Shown: positions 41,830 through 49,968 of the stretch, in pieces
How the letters are laid out: every line of letters begins with the position of its first letter
Numbering within the stretch: position 1 is the stretch's first letter
Assembly (NCBI RefSeq): GCF_039595935.1
Contig: NZ_JBCNKR010000006.1
Span: 682,001-746,000 of the forward strand
Direction: 5' to 3'
Source of the DNA: Flavobacterium sp.
Lineage (GTDB): Bacteria; Bacteroidota; Bacteroidia; Flavobacteriales; Flavobacteriaceae
Length of the DNA stretch: 64,000 bases
Notes under the pieces: model-generated
Databases searched by the model: none
The model's input: the letters and a program-made list of their open reading frames with translations, nothing else
Told to the model about the DNA's origin: nothing
Translations under genes and position numbers: made by a program

Positions 41830-43026
41830 ATGTATAAAAATACGATGAAATCAGTTTTCGCGGCATCTGCATTTTTAGTGGGTGTAAGCGGCTGTTTTGC
41901 GCAGGACATTTTGGTAAATTCCTTAAAGCTAAATGCGAGTGATAAAAGTAAAGAAGCTTTTAAATTCACCGAAGTAGTTAACTTAGGAACAACGTCGATT
42001 AAAAACCAGGGTTCATCCGGAACTTGCTGGAGTTATGCATCAAACTCATTTTTAGAGTCAGAAATGATTCGTTTAGGAAAACAGCCTGTTGAACTTTCTC
42101 AGGTATTTTCGGCAAGAAATGTGTATGTTGACAAAGGTGTAAATTATGTTCGTATGCACGGCGCAATCACTTTAGGTGACGGAGGTTCGCTGCACGACGT
42201 AATTAATATGTACAAAAAATACGGAACCGTACCAAGAGAAGTTTACACAGGTTTGAACTACGGAACGGATAAAAATAAATTTGCCGAAATGTCTGCTCTT
42301 ATCGAAGGTGTTTTGGCTGCGGTGGTTAAAAATCCAAACGGAGAGTTAACTCCAAACTGGCAAAAAGCGTATGCTGCCGTTATCGATTCTTATTTAGGAA
42401 AAGTGCCGGATAACTTCAATTACAAAGGAAAAAATTATACGCCGCAGTCTTTTGCAAAAGAAGTGGTAGGAATTAATCCTGACGAATATGTAGAAATGTC
42501 TTCGTTTACAACGGCTCCATATTACCAAAAAACAACTTTAATGGTACCAGATAACTGGTCATTAGATCAGGTTTACAACGTAAAAGTAAACGACATGACC
42601 GATATTATCGACAATGCATTGAAAAAAGGTTATACAGTGGCTTGGGCGACAGACGTAAGCGAGAAAAGCTTTAGCTGGAAAAACGGTGTGGCATACGTAC
42701 CAACAAAGAAATTTGACGACATGACTGCCGAAGAAAAAGCAGATATGTTTAACGGACCAAAAGCTGAACCGGAAATTACTCCAGAAATGCGTCAGGCAGC
42801 GTTTGACAGCTACACCACTACAGACGACCACGGAATGCATATTATTGGTCTTGCAAAAGATCAAACCGGAAAAGAATACTATATCGTAAAAAATTCCTGG
42901 GGAGAAACAAACGACTACAAAGGTTTCTTATTTGTAACCAAAAATTTCGTGAAATATAAAACAACTGCCTTAATGGTAAACAAAGGCGGAATTCCTGCTG
43001 AAATTGCTAAGAAATTAGGGGTTTAA
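41830..43026 (+). CDS. exported C1-family (bleomycin-hydrolase-like) cysteine peptidase
   Basis: 398 residues. The N-terminal signal region SVFAASAFLVGVSGCFAQD can be read as type I (after FAQ) or as a lipobox VSGC. Papain-like catalytic residues: Cys66 in NQGSSGTCWSYASNSFLESE, His in TTDDHGMHIIGLA, Asn in YIVKNSWGETNDYKGFL. Layout matches aminopeptidase C / bleomycin hydrolase, exported here, as in other Bacteroidota. The ATG at 41830 is chosen over the TTG two codons upstream. A terminator follows. Confidence 0.88.
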   Translation: MYKNTMKSVFAASAFLVGVSGCFAQDILVNSLKLNASDKSKEAFKFTEVVNLGTTSIKNQGSSGTCWSYASNSFLESEMIRLGKQPVELSQVFSARNVYVDKGVNYVRMHGAITLGDGGSLHDVINMYKKYGTVPREVYTGLNYGTDKNKFAEMSALIEGVLAAVVKNPNGELTPNWQKAYAAVIDSYLGKVPDNFNYKGKNYTPQSFAKEVVGINPDEYVEMSSFTTAPYYQKTTLMVPDNWSLDQVYNVKVNDMTDIIDNALKKGYTVAWATDVSEKSFSWKNGVAYVPTKKFDDMTAEEKADMFNGPKAEPEITPEMRQAAFDSYTTTDDHGMHIIGLAKDQTGKEYYIVKNSWGETNDYKGFLFVTKNFVKYKTTALMVNKGGIPAEIAKKLGV

Positions 43027-43053
43027 GAAGTTTTAGGTTTTTAATGAAAATAG

Positions 43054-43092
43054 AAAAGCGCTGTGATCTTTGGATTGCGGCGCTTTTTTTTT
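43054..43092 (+). terminator. intrinsic terminator of the C1 peptidase gene
   Basis: AAAAGCGC (43054-43061) pairs with GCGCTTTT (43080-43087), with further partial pairing inside, then T-run to 43092. Confidence 0.75.
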
Positions 43093-43587
43093 GAGTTATA
43101 ATGAGTTGAAAAATTAAAACGCAAGGTATACGAAATTGAATGAGAATTTATAAATAATAACTTTTCTAGCATTGACAAGATGATTAAAAAAAATGAGCTT
43201 AAAGGATTACTGATGATTTCGATCATGCTTCTTAATATTTTCAATATTAATTGCAAAATGAATTAATTTAATTCATACCTTAAAGCTTAAAAATCTTACA
43301 ATATAAACAGTTACAAATCAAAAAATTATAAGAGTTAAGTTGATTGTTTACTATTGAAATTCTAGTTGATTTATTGTTTGTATAATTTAATAAATTATGC
43401 TTTTTTAATGAGTAATTTTTAAATTGAAATTAAGTTTTCTTAAATATTAATGCACTGTTTCAAGTAAATTAATATATTAGTAGCGAAAAATATTTAATTT
43501 GTACCTTTGCAAAAGTTTAAATCGAAGTTAATTTTGATTTAATATATTTATATATAGTATTAATATAGTTATATTTATAAAAAAAAT
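43093..43587. other. AT-rich intergenic stretch before the three-gene cassette
   Basis: About 495 bp with no convincing gene. A 28-codon frame at 43180-43266 has a lipoprotein-signal-like ending (NINC) and may be a decayed fragment. A -7 box TACCTTTG at 43502-43509 gives the cassette a promoter with a leader of about 70 nt. Base composition is more AT-rich than in the flanking core genes. Confidence 0.5.
43502..43509 (+). promoter_or_regulatory. candidate -7 box of the three-gene cassette
   Basis: TACCTTTG matches TAnnTTTG, 79 bp before the first ATG. The -33 element is not clear. Confidence 0.45.
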
Positions 43588-44382
43588 ATGTTTGGATTTC
43601 CTAATGTAGACCATTCAATTAAAGAGACTTTTACACGTAATTTTTTAAGAACAGTTACTATTCAGTTTAGATTTGAAGAAAATAATGTTATATGCGATAA
43701 TAAGGGTCAAATTTTAACTGAATTTGCAGAGAAGTATCCTAGAATGCATGATAATGTTTCAAAAAATTACGAAATTCAGTTTCAACATGAAACCCCAATT
43801 GTAAATACAACTAGAGGGCAAGGATTTTCTCTTAAATCTAACGATGGAAATAAAACAATTATTTTTACCCCTACTTCAATAGATATCAATATTAATGGCT
43901 TAGGATATAAAAACTTCGCAGATATTCAAAACTTTGAAATAAATAAGATAAAAAATCTATTGATTTCATTTAATATTTTGAATGTAACAAGAATTGCAAT
44001 TAGAAAAATTAATATAATCGGAATAAAAATACCTGAAAATACAAGCTTAACTCAGATAGCAAAAGATTTATTAAACGAAAGGATTGCTTATAGTTTAGAT
44101 ACATACCCGATGGAAGAATTTATCCAACAAAATGTCAATAGCGTTAATTACGTAAAGGACAAAGATGGATTAAATTTAAAATCAGGATTAACAGTTCAGC
44201 CTAACAGCGCAAATGTAAACCCTAACTTAGGACATTTAATTTGTGATATTGATAGATATAACGCAGAAAACATCAATTGTGAAAATCTTTCAGAGATATT
44301 TAGAAAATTAAATGAAGAAATTTTTGATATTTTTATATGGTTCTTAAATAGTAAATCGGTAAAAATCTTAAACAATGAATGA
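43588..44382 (+). CDS. TIGR04255-type protein of unknown function
   Basis: 264 residues. The pattern fits the sporadically distributed TIGR04255 family: an N-terminal FLRTVTIQFRF strand, a TTRGQGFSLKSNDGNKTIIFTPTSIDI block, GLGYKNFADIQNFEINKIKNLL, and the central ILNVTRIAIRKINIIGIKIPE resembling the family's R-[IL]-x-x-R-[YK]-IN motif. No signal peptide. It starts a cassette of three overlapping genes with AT-rich codon use. The gene overlaps the next by 8 bp. Biochemical role unknown. Confidence 0.7.
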   Translation: MFGFPNVDHSIKETFTRNFLRTVTIQFRFEENNVICDNKGQILTEFAEKYPRMHDNVSKNYEIQFQHETPIVNTTRGQGFSLKSNDGNKTIIFTPTSIDININGLGYKNFADIQNFEINKIKNLLISFNILNVTRIAIRKINIIGIKIPENTSLTQIAKDLLNERIAYSLDTYPMEEFIQQNVNSVNYVKDKDGLNLKSGLTVQPNSANVNPNLGHLICDIDRYNAENINCENLSEIFRKLNEEIFDIFIWFLNSKSVKILNNE

Positions 44383-45034
44383 ATATATAAGTGAATATAT
44401 TATAGAGGACATGAATTACAGTCGAGAGGATATTTGTGAGCTCTTGGAAACTAAAAATAATGGATATGGCGCACTTGCAGGAGCCTACTCGACAGCTTTA
44501 GTGTTTGGGGTATGCAATGTTGCTAACGCTTCGATTGTAAAAGAAATTTCTAAAGTTGATATTAAGCCTAATATTGAAAATGTTATTAACGAACAAAGTG
44601 TTTTTTCTTTGGAGGATTATGAAAATGTATTTTTAATGGATAATTATCTTCTAAATAATGAAGTATTAAATAATAGAAAAAAGAAAGAGATTATAGAATC
44701 AATCTTATCATTTAAGTCTTTACAAGAAAGTTGGGATGGCTATGGAGCATTTCCTTTACAAGTGAAAAGTGCTGCAAATGCTATTGACTTTTTAGAAGTT
44801 TTGGATTTAAGTTCTGAATTCTTTCCACCTACTGATATATTTCCAAATCCAACTGGAACAGCTAGTTTAATTTGGGAAAATGATCTTGAAGAAAGACTAT
44901 CTTTAGAAATTGGGAATAACGCAATATCTTACTATACTAAATTTAATGGTAGTGAGGTAGAGTTTTTTAATGATGTAGAAATTAACGAATTAACTATTGG
45001 AAGTATTATTAGAAAAATTCAAGCTCTTTATTAA
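44375..45034 (+). CDS. unrecognised protein with a WDGYGA motif, second gene of the cassette
   Basis: 219 residues. The N-terminal part includes a weakly hydrophobic stretch (YGALAGAYSTALVFGVCNVANAS). The C-terminal part carries a motif series: LQESWDGYGAFPLQ, then a FPNPTGTASLIWEND turn, then LSLEIGNNAISYYTKF. I have the impression that WDGYGA-type proteins occur sporadically in many bacteria, but I know of no function. It overlaps genes on both sides (8 bp and 38 bp), so translation is probably coupled. Confidence 0.6.
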   Translation: MNEYISEYIIEDMNYSREDICELLETKNNGYGALAGAYSTALVFGVCNVANASIVKEISKVDIKPNIENVINEQSVFSLEDYENVFLMDNYLLNNEVLNNRKKKEIIESILSFKSLQESWDGYGAFPLQVKSAANAIDFLEVLDLSSEFFPPTDIFPNPTGTASLIWENDLEERLSLEIGNNAISYYTKFNGSEVEFFNDVEINELTIGSIIRKIQALY

Positions 45035-45530
45035 ATCAGTTCCTAAAGAAATTAAAGAGGATGAAAAAATTGTAAAAGTGGTTTTTAATCCTCTTAATAT
45101 AAATGCTAAAGGAAATGTAAAGCCCAATGCATATAGGGTAAAGACAGATGACTTGTCGGTTAATAGGCTTAGTTACACGACATTAAACTATTGTAAACGC
45201 CAAGGAGTTCGTTTAGACAAAAACTCTAAGCCAGCTATTAAAGAAAAAAATTTCTATGGAATAGCATTATTGTTTGTTAATGAAATAAGAAATCACGCAA
45301 AGATTTATTACAAGCCTATATTATGGCCGATTAGAGATATAAATAAAGCACATGCGGAAATTCAAGTTGGGTATAGTACATTATTAAGTGCTGGTCAAGT
45401 AAGTAGTGCTCAATATAATTATGCTACTGAAGAGCTTGCAAAAATGGCTAGGCTTTATATTGATGAAACGAATAATCTAAAAATGTGGAAGTCAGATAAT
45501 GCAACAGAAATTTTAAATCTTAAACAATAA
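44997..45530 (+). CDS. unrecognised protein, third gene of the cassette (TTG start)
   Basis: 177 residues if it starts at the TTG at 44997, 38 bp inside the preceding gene. No ATG is available before the conserved-looking part. Visible segments are KVVFNPLNINAKGNVKPNAYRVKTDD, LSVNRLSYTTLNYC, NFYGIALLFVNEIRNHAKIYY, and KAHAEIQVGYSTL with a HAEI motif. I do not recognise a characterised family. The tight overlap with the WDGYGA gene suggests the two products act together. Confidence 0.55.
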   Translation: MEVLLEKFKLFIKSVPKEIKEDEKIVKVVFNPLNINAKGNVKPNAYRVKTDDLSVNRLSYTTLNYCKRQGVRLDKNSKPAIKEKNFYGIALLFVNEIRNHAKIYYKPILWPIRDINKAHAEIQVGYSTLLSAGQVSSAQYNYATEELAKMARLYIDETNNLKMWKSDNATEILNLKQ

Positions 45531-45751
45531 AATTTATGCAAACATTATAATTAATAAATATGTATTAACTTTTATTAGGTACGGTTAAGGTATATTTCCT
45601 TTTACTCATTGTTACAAAAAGAATATCCATATTTGGGACTTATTTAAAGCGATTTAATACTACTCATGAATAACTATTGCTAAAACTAATAGCAATAGTT
45701 ATTTAGCAAAAAGGTCTATTATTTCTTTTGATAGATTTTAAAAAAGAAATT

Positions 45752-46147
45752 CTACTTTCCTTCCAACAACTTCTCCAAATACTCAACCTTATCTTTCTCA
45801 GCCTGAACCAAACGCTCATAAAGTTCCACAACTTTATCAAGAGGATTAAAAGAGCAATTATGATTTACAGTTGGTCCACTATGAACAACAGAACCTTCGT
45901 AGTTATTTTGAATGTTATTTAAAATAGCTTCTTCAGAGAAATTTTTAATTCCTTCAACAGACACGCCCAAAGCTTCGGCAATTGCTTTCAGTTTTTCCTC
46001 GTCAATAGTTTCGCTGTTTTCAATAGCAGAAATAGTCTGCTGGTTTGTGCCTAAAGCCTGCGCCAAAGCTTCCTGCTTCATATCACGAAGTTCACGAATG
46101 CGGCTTATTTTTCGCCCTATATGATTTGGTTTTGTTAGTGTGCTCAT
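45752..46147 (-). CDS. XRE-family helix-turn-helix regulator
   Basis: 131 residues. Helix-turn-helix at about 10-65: IGRKISRIRELRDMKQEALAQAL, GTNQQTISAIENSE, then KLKAIAEALGVSVEGIKNF. The C-terminus is a likely coiled coil (LYERLVQAEKDKVEYLEKLL), so it probably dimerises. Monocistronic and convergent with the three-gene cassette. It could regulate the cassette, but no operator links them. Confidence 0.88.
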   Translation of the reverse strand: MSTLTKPNHIGRKISRIRELRDMKQEALAQALGTNQQTISAIENSETIDEEKLKAIAEALGVSVEGIKNFSEEAILNNIQNNYEGSVVHSGPTVNHNCSFNPLDKVVELYERLVQAEKDKVEYLEKLLEGK

Positions 46148-46434
46148 AATTCAAAGATATTTAAAATTCCTGAAAAAAGTATTTTGTCTGTAAAATACAA
46201 GTTTTGTTTTGTGCGATACAATTTTGGTTTTTCGGGATAACACAAAAATACAATTTTTCGCACAGCAAAAGATCAAAAACCATAATTATAAAAACTACAA
46301 ATTGTTGGGCAAAAAGCAAAACGCACACTTAATCGTTTTTATAAGTACTTCATAGTTAAAGTAATGTATAAGTGTCACGAAATCAGTAGCTTTATATAGT
46401 GTTTTATGGAGTATTAACTTTAATTACATTACTT

Positions 46435-47106
46435 ATGAAAACATATTTACGACATTTTGCTCTTGCGGCTTTGTTTTCTATAAATAGTTTTGCCCAGCAG
46501 ACTAATTATTTGGTTGCCAATGCAGACACTCGCAGAGCGCCCTTTAAATTTGACAACAAACCAGACGACGATCGTGTTATAGAATCGTATTTGGTTGTTG
46601 AGGTTATCAATATGCCTTTTGGAAAAAGAACTACCAAATACGAAGTTTCAAAACTTGACATGGTTTATACTAACGATCTTGGCCCGAATAATACCAGAAC
46701 GGTAACCCCAATTTATAAAAAACCAAGAGCCCGATTAACAAATACAATTATGGCTTCAAAAGATATGGCAGATGCGAATGTAGAAACCGTTAAACCAGTC
46801 GATGTTGAGGTTACCAAACCGGCCTATTCGGAAAAGTTCGTAAAAGTAGATATTGTAGACACCTACGCTAATGTTTTAGATAAAGGATACAAATCTGTAG
46901 AAATGCTTAAAAAAGTGGCTGACAAGTATTATTTTGAAGACAATCTGGAAGAAGCTGTCAAATACTATTCTGAGTTATATGATTTGGATAAAAACTTAGA
47001 AACCGTTTACTACTTTAGATATGGACAATCATTAAAAGCAATCAACGAAACAGGAAAAGCAGAAGAAATGATGAAAATTTTTGAGAGTAAAAACGTGAAC
47101 CAATAA
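46435..47106 (+). CDS. exported protein of unknown function with C-terminal TPR-like repeats
   Basis: 223 residues from the ATG at 46435 (the frame is open to 46399). The signal peptide MKTYLRHFALAALFSINSFAQ ends in FAQ. The body (DTRRAPFKFDNKPDDDRVIESYLVVEVINMPFGKRTTKYEVSKLD) resembles, in my recollection, the start of larger OmpA/MotB-annotated flavobacterial proteins. Two TPR-like helices follow (KVADKYYFEDNLEEAVKYYSELYDLDKNLETVYYFRYGQSLKAI). No OmpA domain follows, so it may be a short relative or a truncated copy. Confidence 0.6.
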   Translation: MKTYLRHFALAALFSINSFAQQTNYLVANADTRRAPFKFDNKPDDDRVIESYLVVEVINMPFGKRTTKYEVSKLDMVYTNDLGPNNTRTVTPIYKKPRARLTNTIMASKDMADANVETVKPVDVEVTKPAYSEKFVKVDIVDTYANVLDKGYKSVEMLKKVADKYYFEDNLEEAVKYYSELYDLDKNLETVYYFRYGQSLKAINETGKAEEMMKIFESKNVNQ

Positions 47107-47165
47107 ATGCATGAAAGCATAAAATAGGCAAGCAATTAAACCATAAAAAACTTAATAGGATTTAT

Positions 47166-47267
47166 AAACATAGCCCACGATTTCAACCGCGAAAATGCAA
47201 TTTTTGGGTAATACATTTTTTATAATTTGTGTCGCGTTTATCGTGGTTGAAACCACGAGCTATGTTT
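47166..47267. repeat. inverted repeat element, likely dispersed
   Basis: AAACATAGCCCACGATTTCAACC (47166-47188, given here only by its start AAACATAGCCCACG) pairs with the arm ending GAGCTATGTTT at 47267, with a few mismatches. A CGCG pair lies inside. No coding capacity. The text resembles intergenic repeats I recall from other Flavobacterium genomes. Confidence 0.6.
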
Positions 47268-47305
47268 GAAATATGATTGAATTGCTGGAAGAAAATTTAT
47301 TCTTT

Positions 47306-47908
47306 TCAAGGTATAATCTTGATTATGTTTGGAATCAAGTTATTTAAATAATCGGGTAATTTGTTTAAAGAAGAAATTTTTCCAGATTCGATAGATAAAA
47401 CATGGGAAGGATGATTTAAATGTTTTGAAGAATCGTATAAATCTACGTAATCAAAATAATCAAAAAATGTATTCAGATTGTTATACCCATCATAATAGCG
47501 TTTTTCTATTTCATTTTCCGGAACATAATGTCCGCCATTTTCTACACGAATTGCGACCCTTTTTTTAGCTTCTTGAATGGAATCAAGACACAGAAATATT
47601 AGCTGCAAATCATACCCGTTACTTTTAAATATGTCGGGCCAATGGAGAGGAGTAGAATTGAAGTTGGTTTCGTAACAAAAACTAGATTTATTTTTAATTG
47701 CGTTTTTAATTTGTTTTTCTAATTCATTAAAAGCCATTTGATGAGCCATCATTTCCTTTATGTCTGAATCAATTAAGGAATTGTAAAACTTTAAAAATTG
47801 AAAATCGTAATCAAAAGGGGTGAAATTGTCAGGCGAAAGTGCTTTTGAAAAAGTTGATTTTCCAGATCCATTGCATCCTGCTATAACAAGTAAAATGGGT
47901 TTAGACAT
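47306..47908 (-). CDS. Zeta-toxin-like P-loop ATPase/kinase
   Basis: 200 residues. Walker A is in LVIAGCNGSGKSTFSKAL (Lys17). TPFDYDFQFLKFYNSL follows and the middle SSFCYETNFNSTPLHWPDIFKSNGYDLQLIFLCLDS matches the Zeta/PezT-like small-kinase fold. Zeta toxins phosphorylate UDP-GlcNAc, but many chromosomal relatives of this size have no proven toxicity. The start codon overlaps the stop of the 54-residue gene at 47901-48065, an arrangement typical of toxin-antitoxin pairs. Confidence 0.78.
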   Translation of the reverse strand: MSKPILLVIAGCNGSGKSTFSKALSPDNFTPFDYDFQFLKFYNSLIDSDIKEMMAHQMAFNELEKQIKNAIKNKSSFCYETNFNSTPLHWPDIFKSNGYDLQLIFLCLDSIQEAKKRVAIRVENGGHYVPENEIEKRYYDGYNNLNTFFDYFDYVDLYDSSKHLNHPSHVLSIESGKISSLNKLPDYLNNLIPNIIKIIP

Positions 47909-48065
47909 TTTTGAACTGAGGAGCTATGGGTGGTTTTCTTTGGTCTTTACCTAATGCTATGTTTCTTTCATAAACGGCTACTTGTTGCTTAACAATAGGC
48001 ATAACTTTTTCCATTTGCTTTAAAGCAAACTTAACTCTTTCAGTTGTATTTGATATGTCTTTCAT
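47901..48065 (-). CDS. small protein upstream of and overlapping the Zeta-like gene, candidate antitoxin
   Basis: 54 residues, starting MKDISNTTERVKFALKQMEK and ending PPIAPQFKNV. It looks largely helical with Lys, Gln and Val. Its stop overlaps the Zeta-like ATG by 8 bp (ATGTCTAA), so translation is coupled. A -7 box TAAATTTG on the minus strand at 48073-48080 would start the transcript almost at the ATG, so the message could be leaderless. Not recognised as a named antitoxin family. Confidence 0.65.
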   Translation of the reverse strand: MKDISNTTERVKFALKQMEKVMPIVKQQVAVYERNIALGKDQRKPPIAPQFKNV

Positions 48066-48121
48066 AGTTTTACAAATTTACAAAAAATATAAATAAAATT
48101 TAAAAAGCCGTATAAACAAAA

Positions 48122-48152
48122 AAATACCACTTACAAATAGTAAGTGGTATTT
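48122..48152 (-). terminator. terminator downstream of the two tRNA-Asn genes
   Basis: AAATACCACTTAC pairs perfectly with GTAAGTGGTATTT around AAATA. The A-run on the plus strand at 48119-48124 gives a U-tract for leftward transcription. Confidence 0.8.
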
Positions 48153-48158
48153 AATAAG

Positions 48159-48232
48159 CTCCCCCTCTTGGGCTCGAACCAAGGACCCTCTGATTAACAG
48201 TCAGATGCTCTAACCAACTGAGCTAAGGAGGA
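48159..48232 (-). tRNA. tRNA-Asn (anticodon GTT), copy 1
   Basis: 74 nt. Acceptor TCCTCCT/AGGGGGA with one T-G pair, discriminator G, D-arm TAGCTCAGTTGGTTAGAGCA, anticodon stem TCTGA/TCAGA with loop CTGTTAA, T-loop GGTTCGAGCCC. CCA not encoded. Identical to the neighbouring copy. Confidence 0.95.
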
Positions 48233-48270
48233 ATCACCTTAAAGGTAAATATGTTTGCTAAAAAAAGTTG

Positions 48271-48344
48271 CTCCCCCTCTTGGGCTCGAACCAAGGACCC
48301 TCTGATTAACAGTCAGATGCTCTAACCAACTGAGCTAAGGAGGA
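48271..48344 (-). tRNA. tRNA-Asn (anticodon GTT), copy 2
   Basis: Same 74-nt sequence as copy 1, 112 bp away in the same direction, so a recent tandem duplication. It is transcribed first, with copy 1 between it and the terminator. Confidence 0.95.
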
Positions 48345-48430
48345 AAGTATTGCTCTTTTTAGCGAGTGCAAATATAATCGATTTTTTAGTTTCTCAAAAA
48401 TATTTTAACTCTTTTTCTTGATTTTTTTTT

Positions 48431-49771
48431 CTACTTCATAATTGCCTTATAAATGTCGTTACCGTTTGCGAACAAAAGCAGCGCTATAAGTAGTACGAAG
48501 CCAACCATTTGGGCGTTTTCAAGGAATTTATCGCTCGGTTTTTTACCACTAATAATTTCATACAATAAAAACATCACGTGTCCGCCATCAAGAGCCGGAA
48601 TTGGCAATAAATTCATAACTCCAAGCATAATTGACAATAAAGCTGTGATTGACCAGAACGTTTCCCAGCTCCAGAAACTTGGAAAAATGTTGTAAATCGC
48701 TGCAAAACCACCCACTTGTTTGTAAGCTTTTGTTTCAGGATTAAAAATCATTTTCAGCTGTTTTCCGTAACCTACTAACTGATCTTTTCCTTTTTGAATT
48801 CCAACCGGAATAGATTCGAAGAAACTATATTCTTTTGTGCTTACTTTATAGTAACCTAATTTTTCCAAAGATTCGATGCCTAAACCTCCAACACCAATAC
48901 CAAGTTTTCCTAATTTAGAAACCTTAACCGTAACTGGAGTTTCTTTTAAATCACGTAAAACAACCGCTGGAATTGTTTTTCCTTTGTTAGCTTCTAAAAT
49001 AACTTTTGCCTGATCAAAATACTTTACTTTTTGATTATTAAGACTTACAATAATATCTTTTGGTTTCAAAGAAGTATTTTCAGAATCATCAGCAATTTTA
49101 CCAACAACAAAAGGCATCCTAATGTTGATTAATAAACCTTTTTCGTATTTAGATAATTGATCAACAAAATCATTCGGGATATTAATTGTTTGTTGTTTTC
49201 CGTCTCTTTCAATCAAAATATGTTTCGACATAATCACATTCATGTTCATGTCACTGTCAAAATTTTCTACCTTTTTGCCATCAATAGAAATGATTTTATC
49301 TCCAGTTCTAAAACCAGCTTTAAGCATTGCAGGATTTTCGATAAAAACTCCGTCTTTTAAATCAGCATTTGCCACATACGTATCACCGTAAGCATAAGCC
49401 ATTCCTATATATATAATAAACGCCAAAATAAAGTTTACAGTAACACCGCCAAGCATAATAATTAAACGCTGCCAAGCTGGTTTAGAACGAAATTCCCATG
49501 GCTGCGGTGGAAGTGCCATTTGCTCTTTGTCCATACTTTCGTCGATCATTCCTGAGATTTTTACATAACCTCCAAGTGGTAACCATCCGATTCCGTATTC
49601 TGTTTCGCCAATTTTCTTTTTTAATAGTGAATATTTAACATCAAAAAACAAATAAAATTTTTCGACTCTGGTTTTAAATAATTTTGCAGGAATAAAGTGT
49701 CCTAATTCGTGAAGAATAATAAGTAAAGATAAACTCAATAGAAATTGAGAGAGTTTGATAACTATATCCAT
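48431..49771 (-). CDS. rseP: RIP site-2 metalloprotease RseP
   Basis: 446-residue inner-membrane zinc protease that cleaves anti-sigma factors and signal-peptide remnants within the membrane. Zinc site HELGH at residues 21-25. PDZ domains are in the middle (about 130-330, with FRTGDKIISIDGKKV and KPKDIIVSLNNQKV). The third zinc ligand is in MNLLPIPALDGGHVMFLLYE. Transmembrane segments lie at the N-terminus, near 110, and twice at the C-terminus. Monocistronic, upstream of the tRNA genes. Confidence 0.94.
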   Translation of the reverse strand: MDIVIKLSQFLLSLSLLIILHELGHFIPAKLFKTRVEKFYLFFDVKYSLLKKKIGETEYGIGWLPLGGYVKISGMIDESMDKEQMALPPQPWEFRSKPAWQRLIIMLGGVTVNFILAFIIYIGMAYAYGDTYVANADLKDGVFIENPAMLKAGFRTGDKIISIDGKKVENFDSDMNMNVIMSKHILIERDGKQQTINIPNDFVDQLSKYEKGLLINIRMPFVVGKIADDSENTSLKPKDIIVSLNNQKVKYFDQAKVILEANKGKTIPAVVLRDLKETPVTVKVSKLGKLGIGVGGLGIESLEKLGYYKVSTKEYSFFESIPVGIQKGKDQLVGYGKQLKMIFNPETKAYKQVGGFAAIYNIFPSFWSWETFWSITALLSIMLGVMNLLPIPALDGGHVMFLLYEIISGKKPSDKFLENAQMVGFVLLIALLLFANGNDIYKAIMK

Positions 49772-49968
49772 TGTAAATTTTTAGTTCGTATTTAACGCAC
49801 AAAAGTAGCGTTTTCTTATTTAATTAAAGCCGCAAGATAATACTTAAGATTTTAAATGTTTGTTAATTAATAAACATTTCAATTTCTCGTTTTAACAAGA
49901 TACTGTAACTTTACTTTTTAAACGGCTGTCAATTTATTGGTAGCCTAAAATCATTAAAAGTTACAATT

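Noticed and set aside
43180..43266. 28-codon frame with a lipoprotein-signal-like end (NINC)
   Set aside because: Too short, no mature region, and surrounded by non-coding AT-rich sequence; at best a decayed gene fragment.
45752..46147. XRE protein as the antitoxin of the three-gene cassette
   Set aside because: It is convergent, separate by 220 bp, has its own promoter region and resembles free-standing regulators.
46210..46264. TGTGCGA...TCGCACA inverted repeat upstream of the XRE gene
   Set aside because: Seven-base arms 41 bp apart in AT-rich DNA could be chance, and it is not placed on a clear promoter.
46369..46375. TAAGTGT half site upstream of 46435 as a fourth AraR operator
   Set aside because: The base positions for the second arm do not match ACACTTA, and the nearby gene is unrelated to arabinose use.
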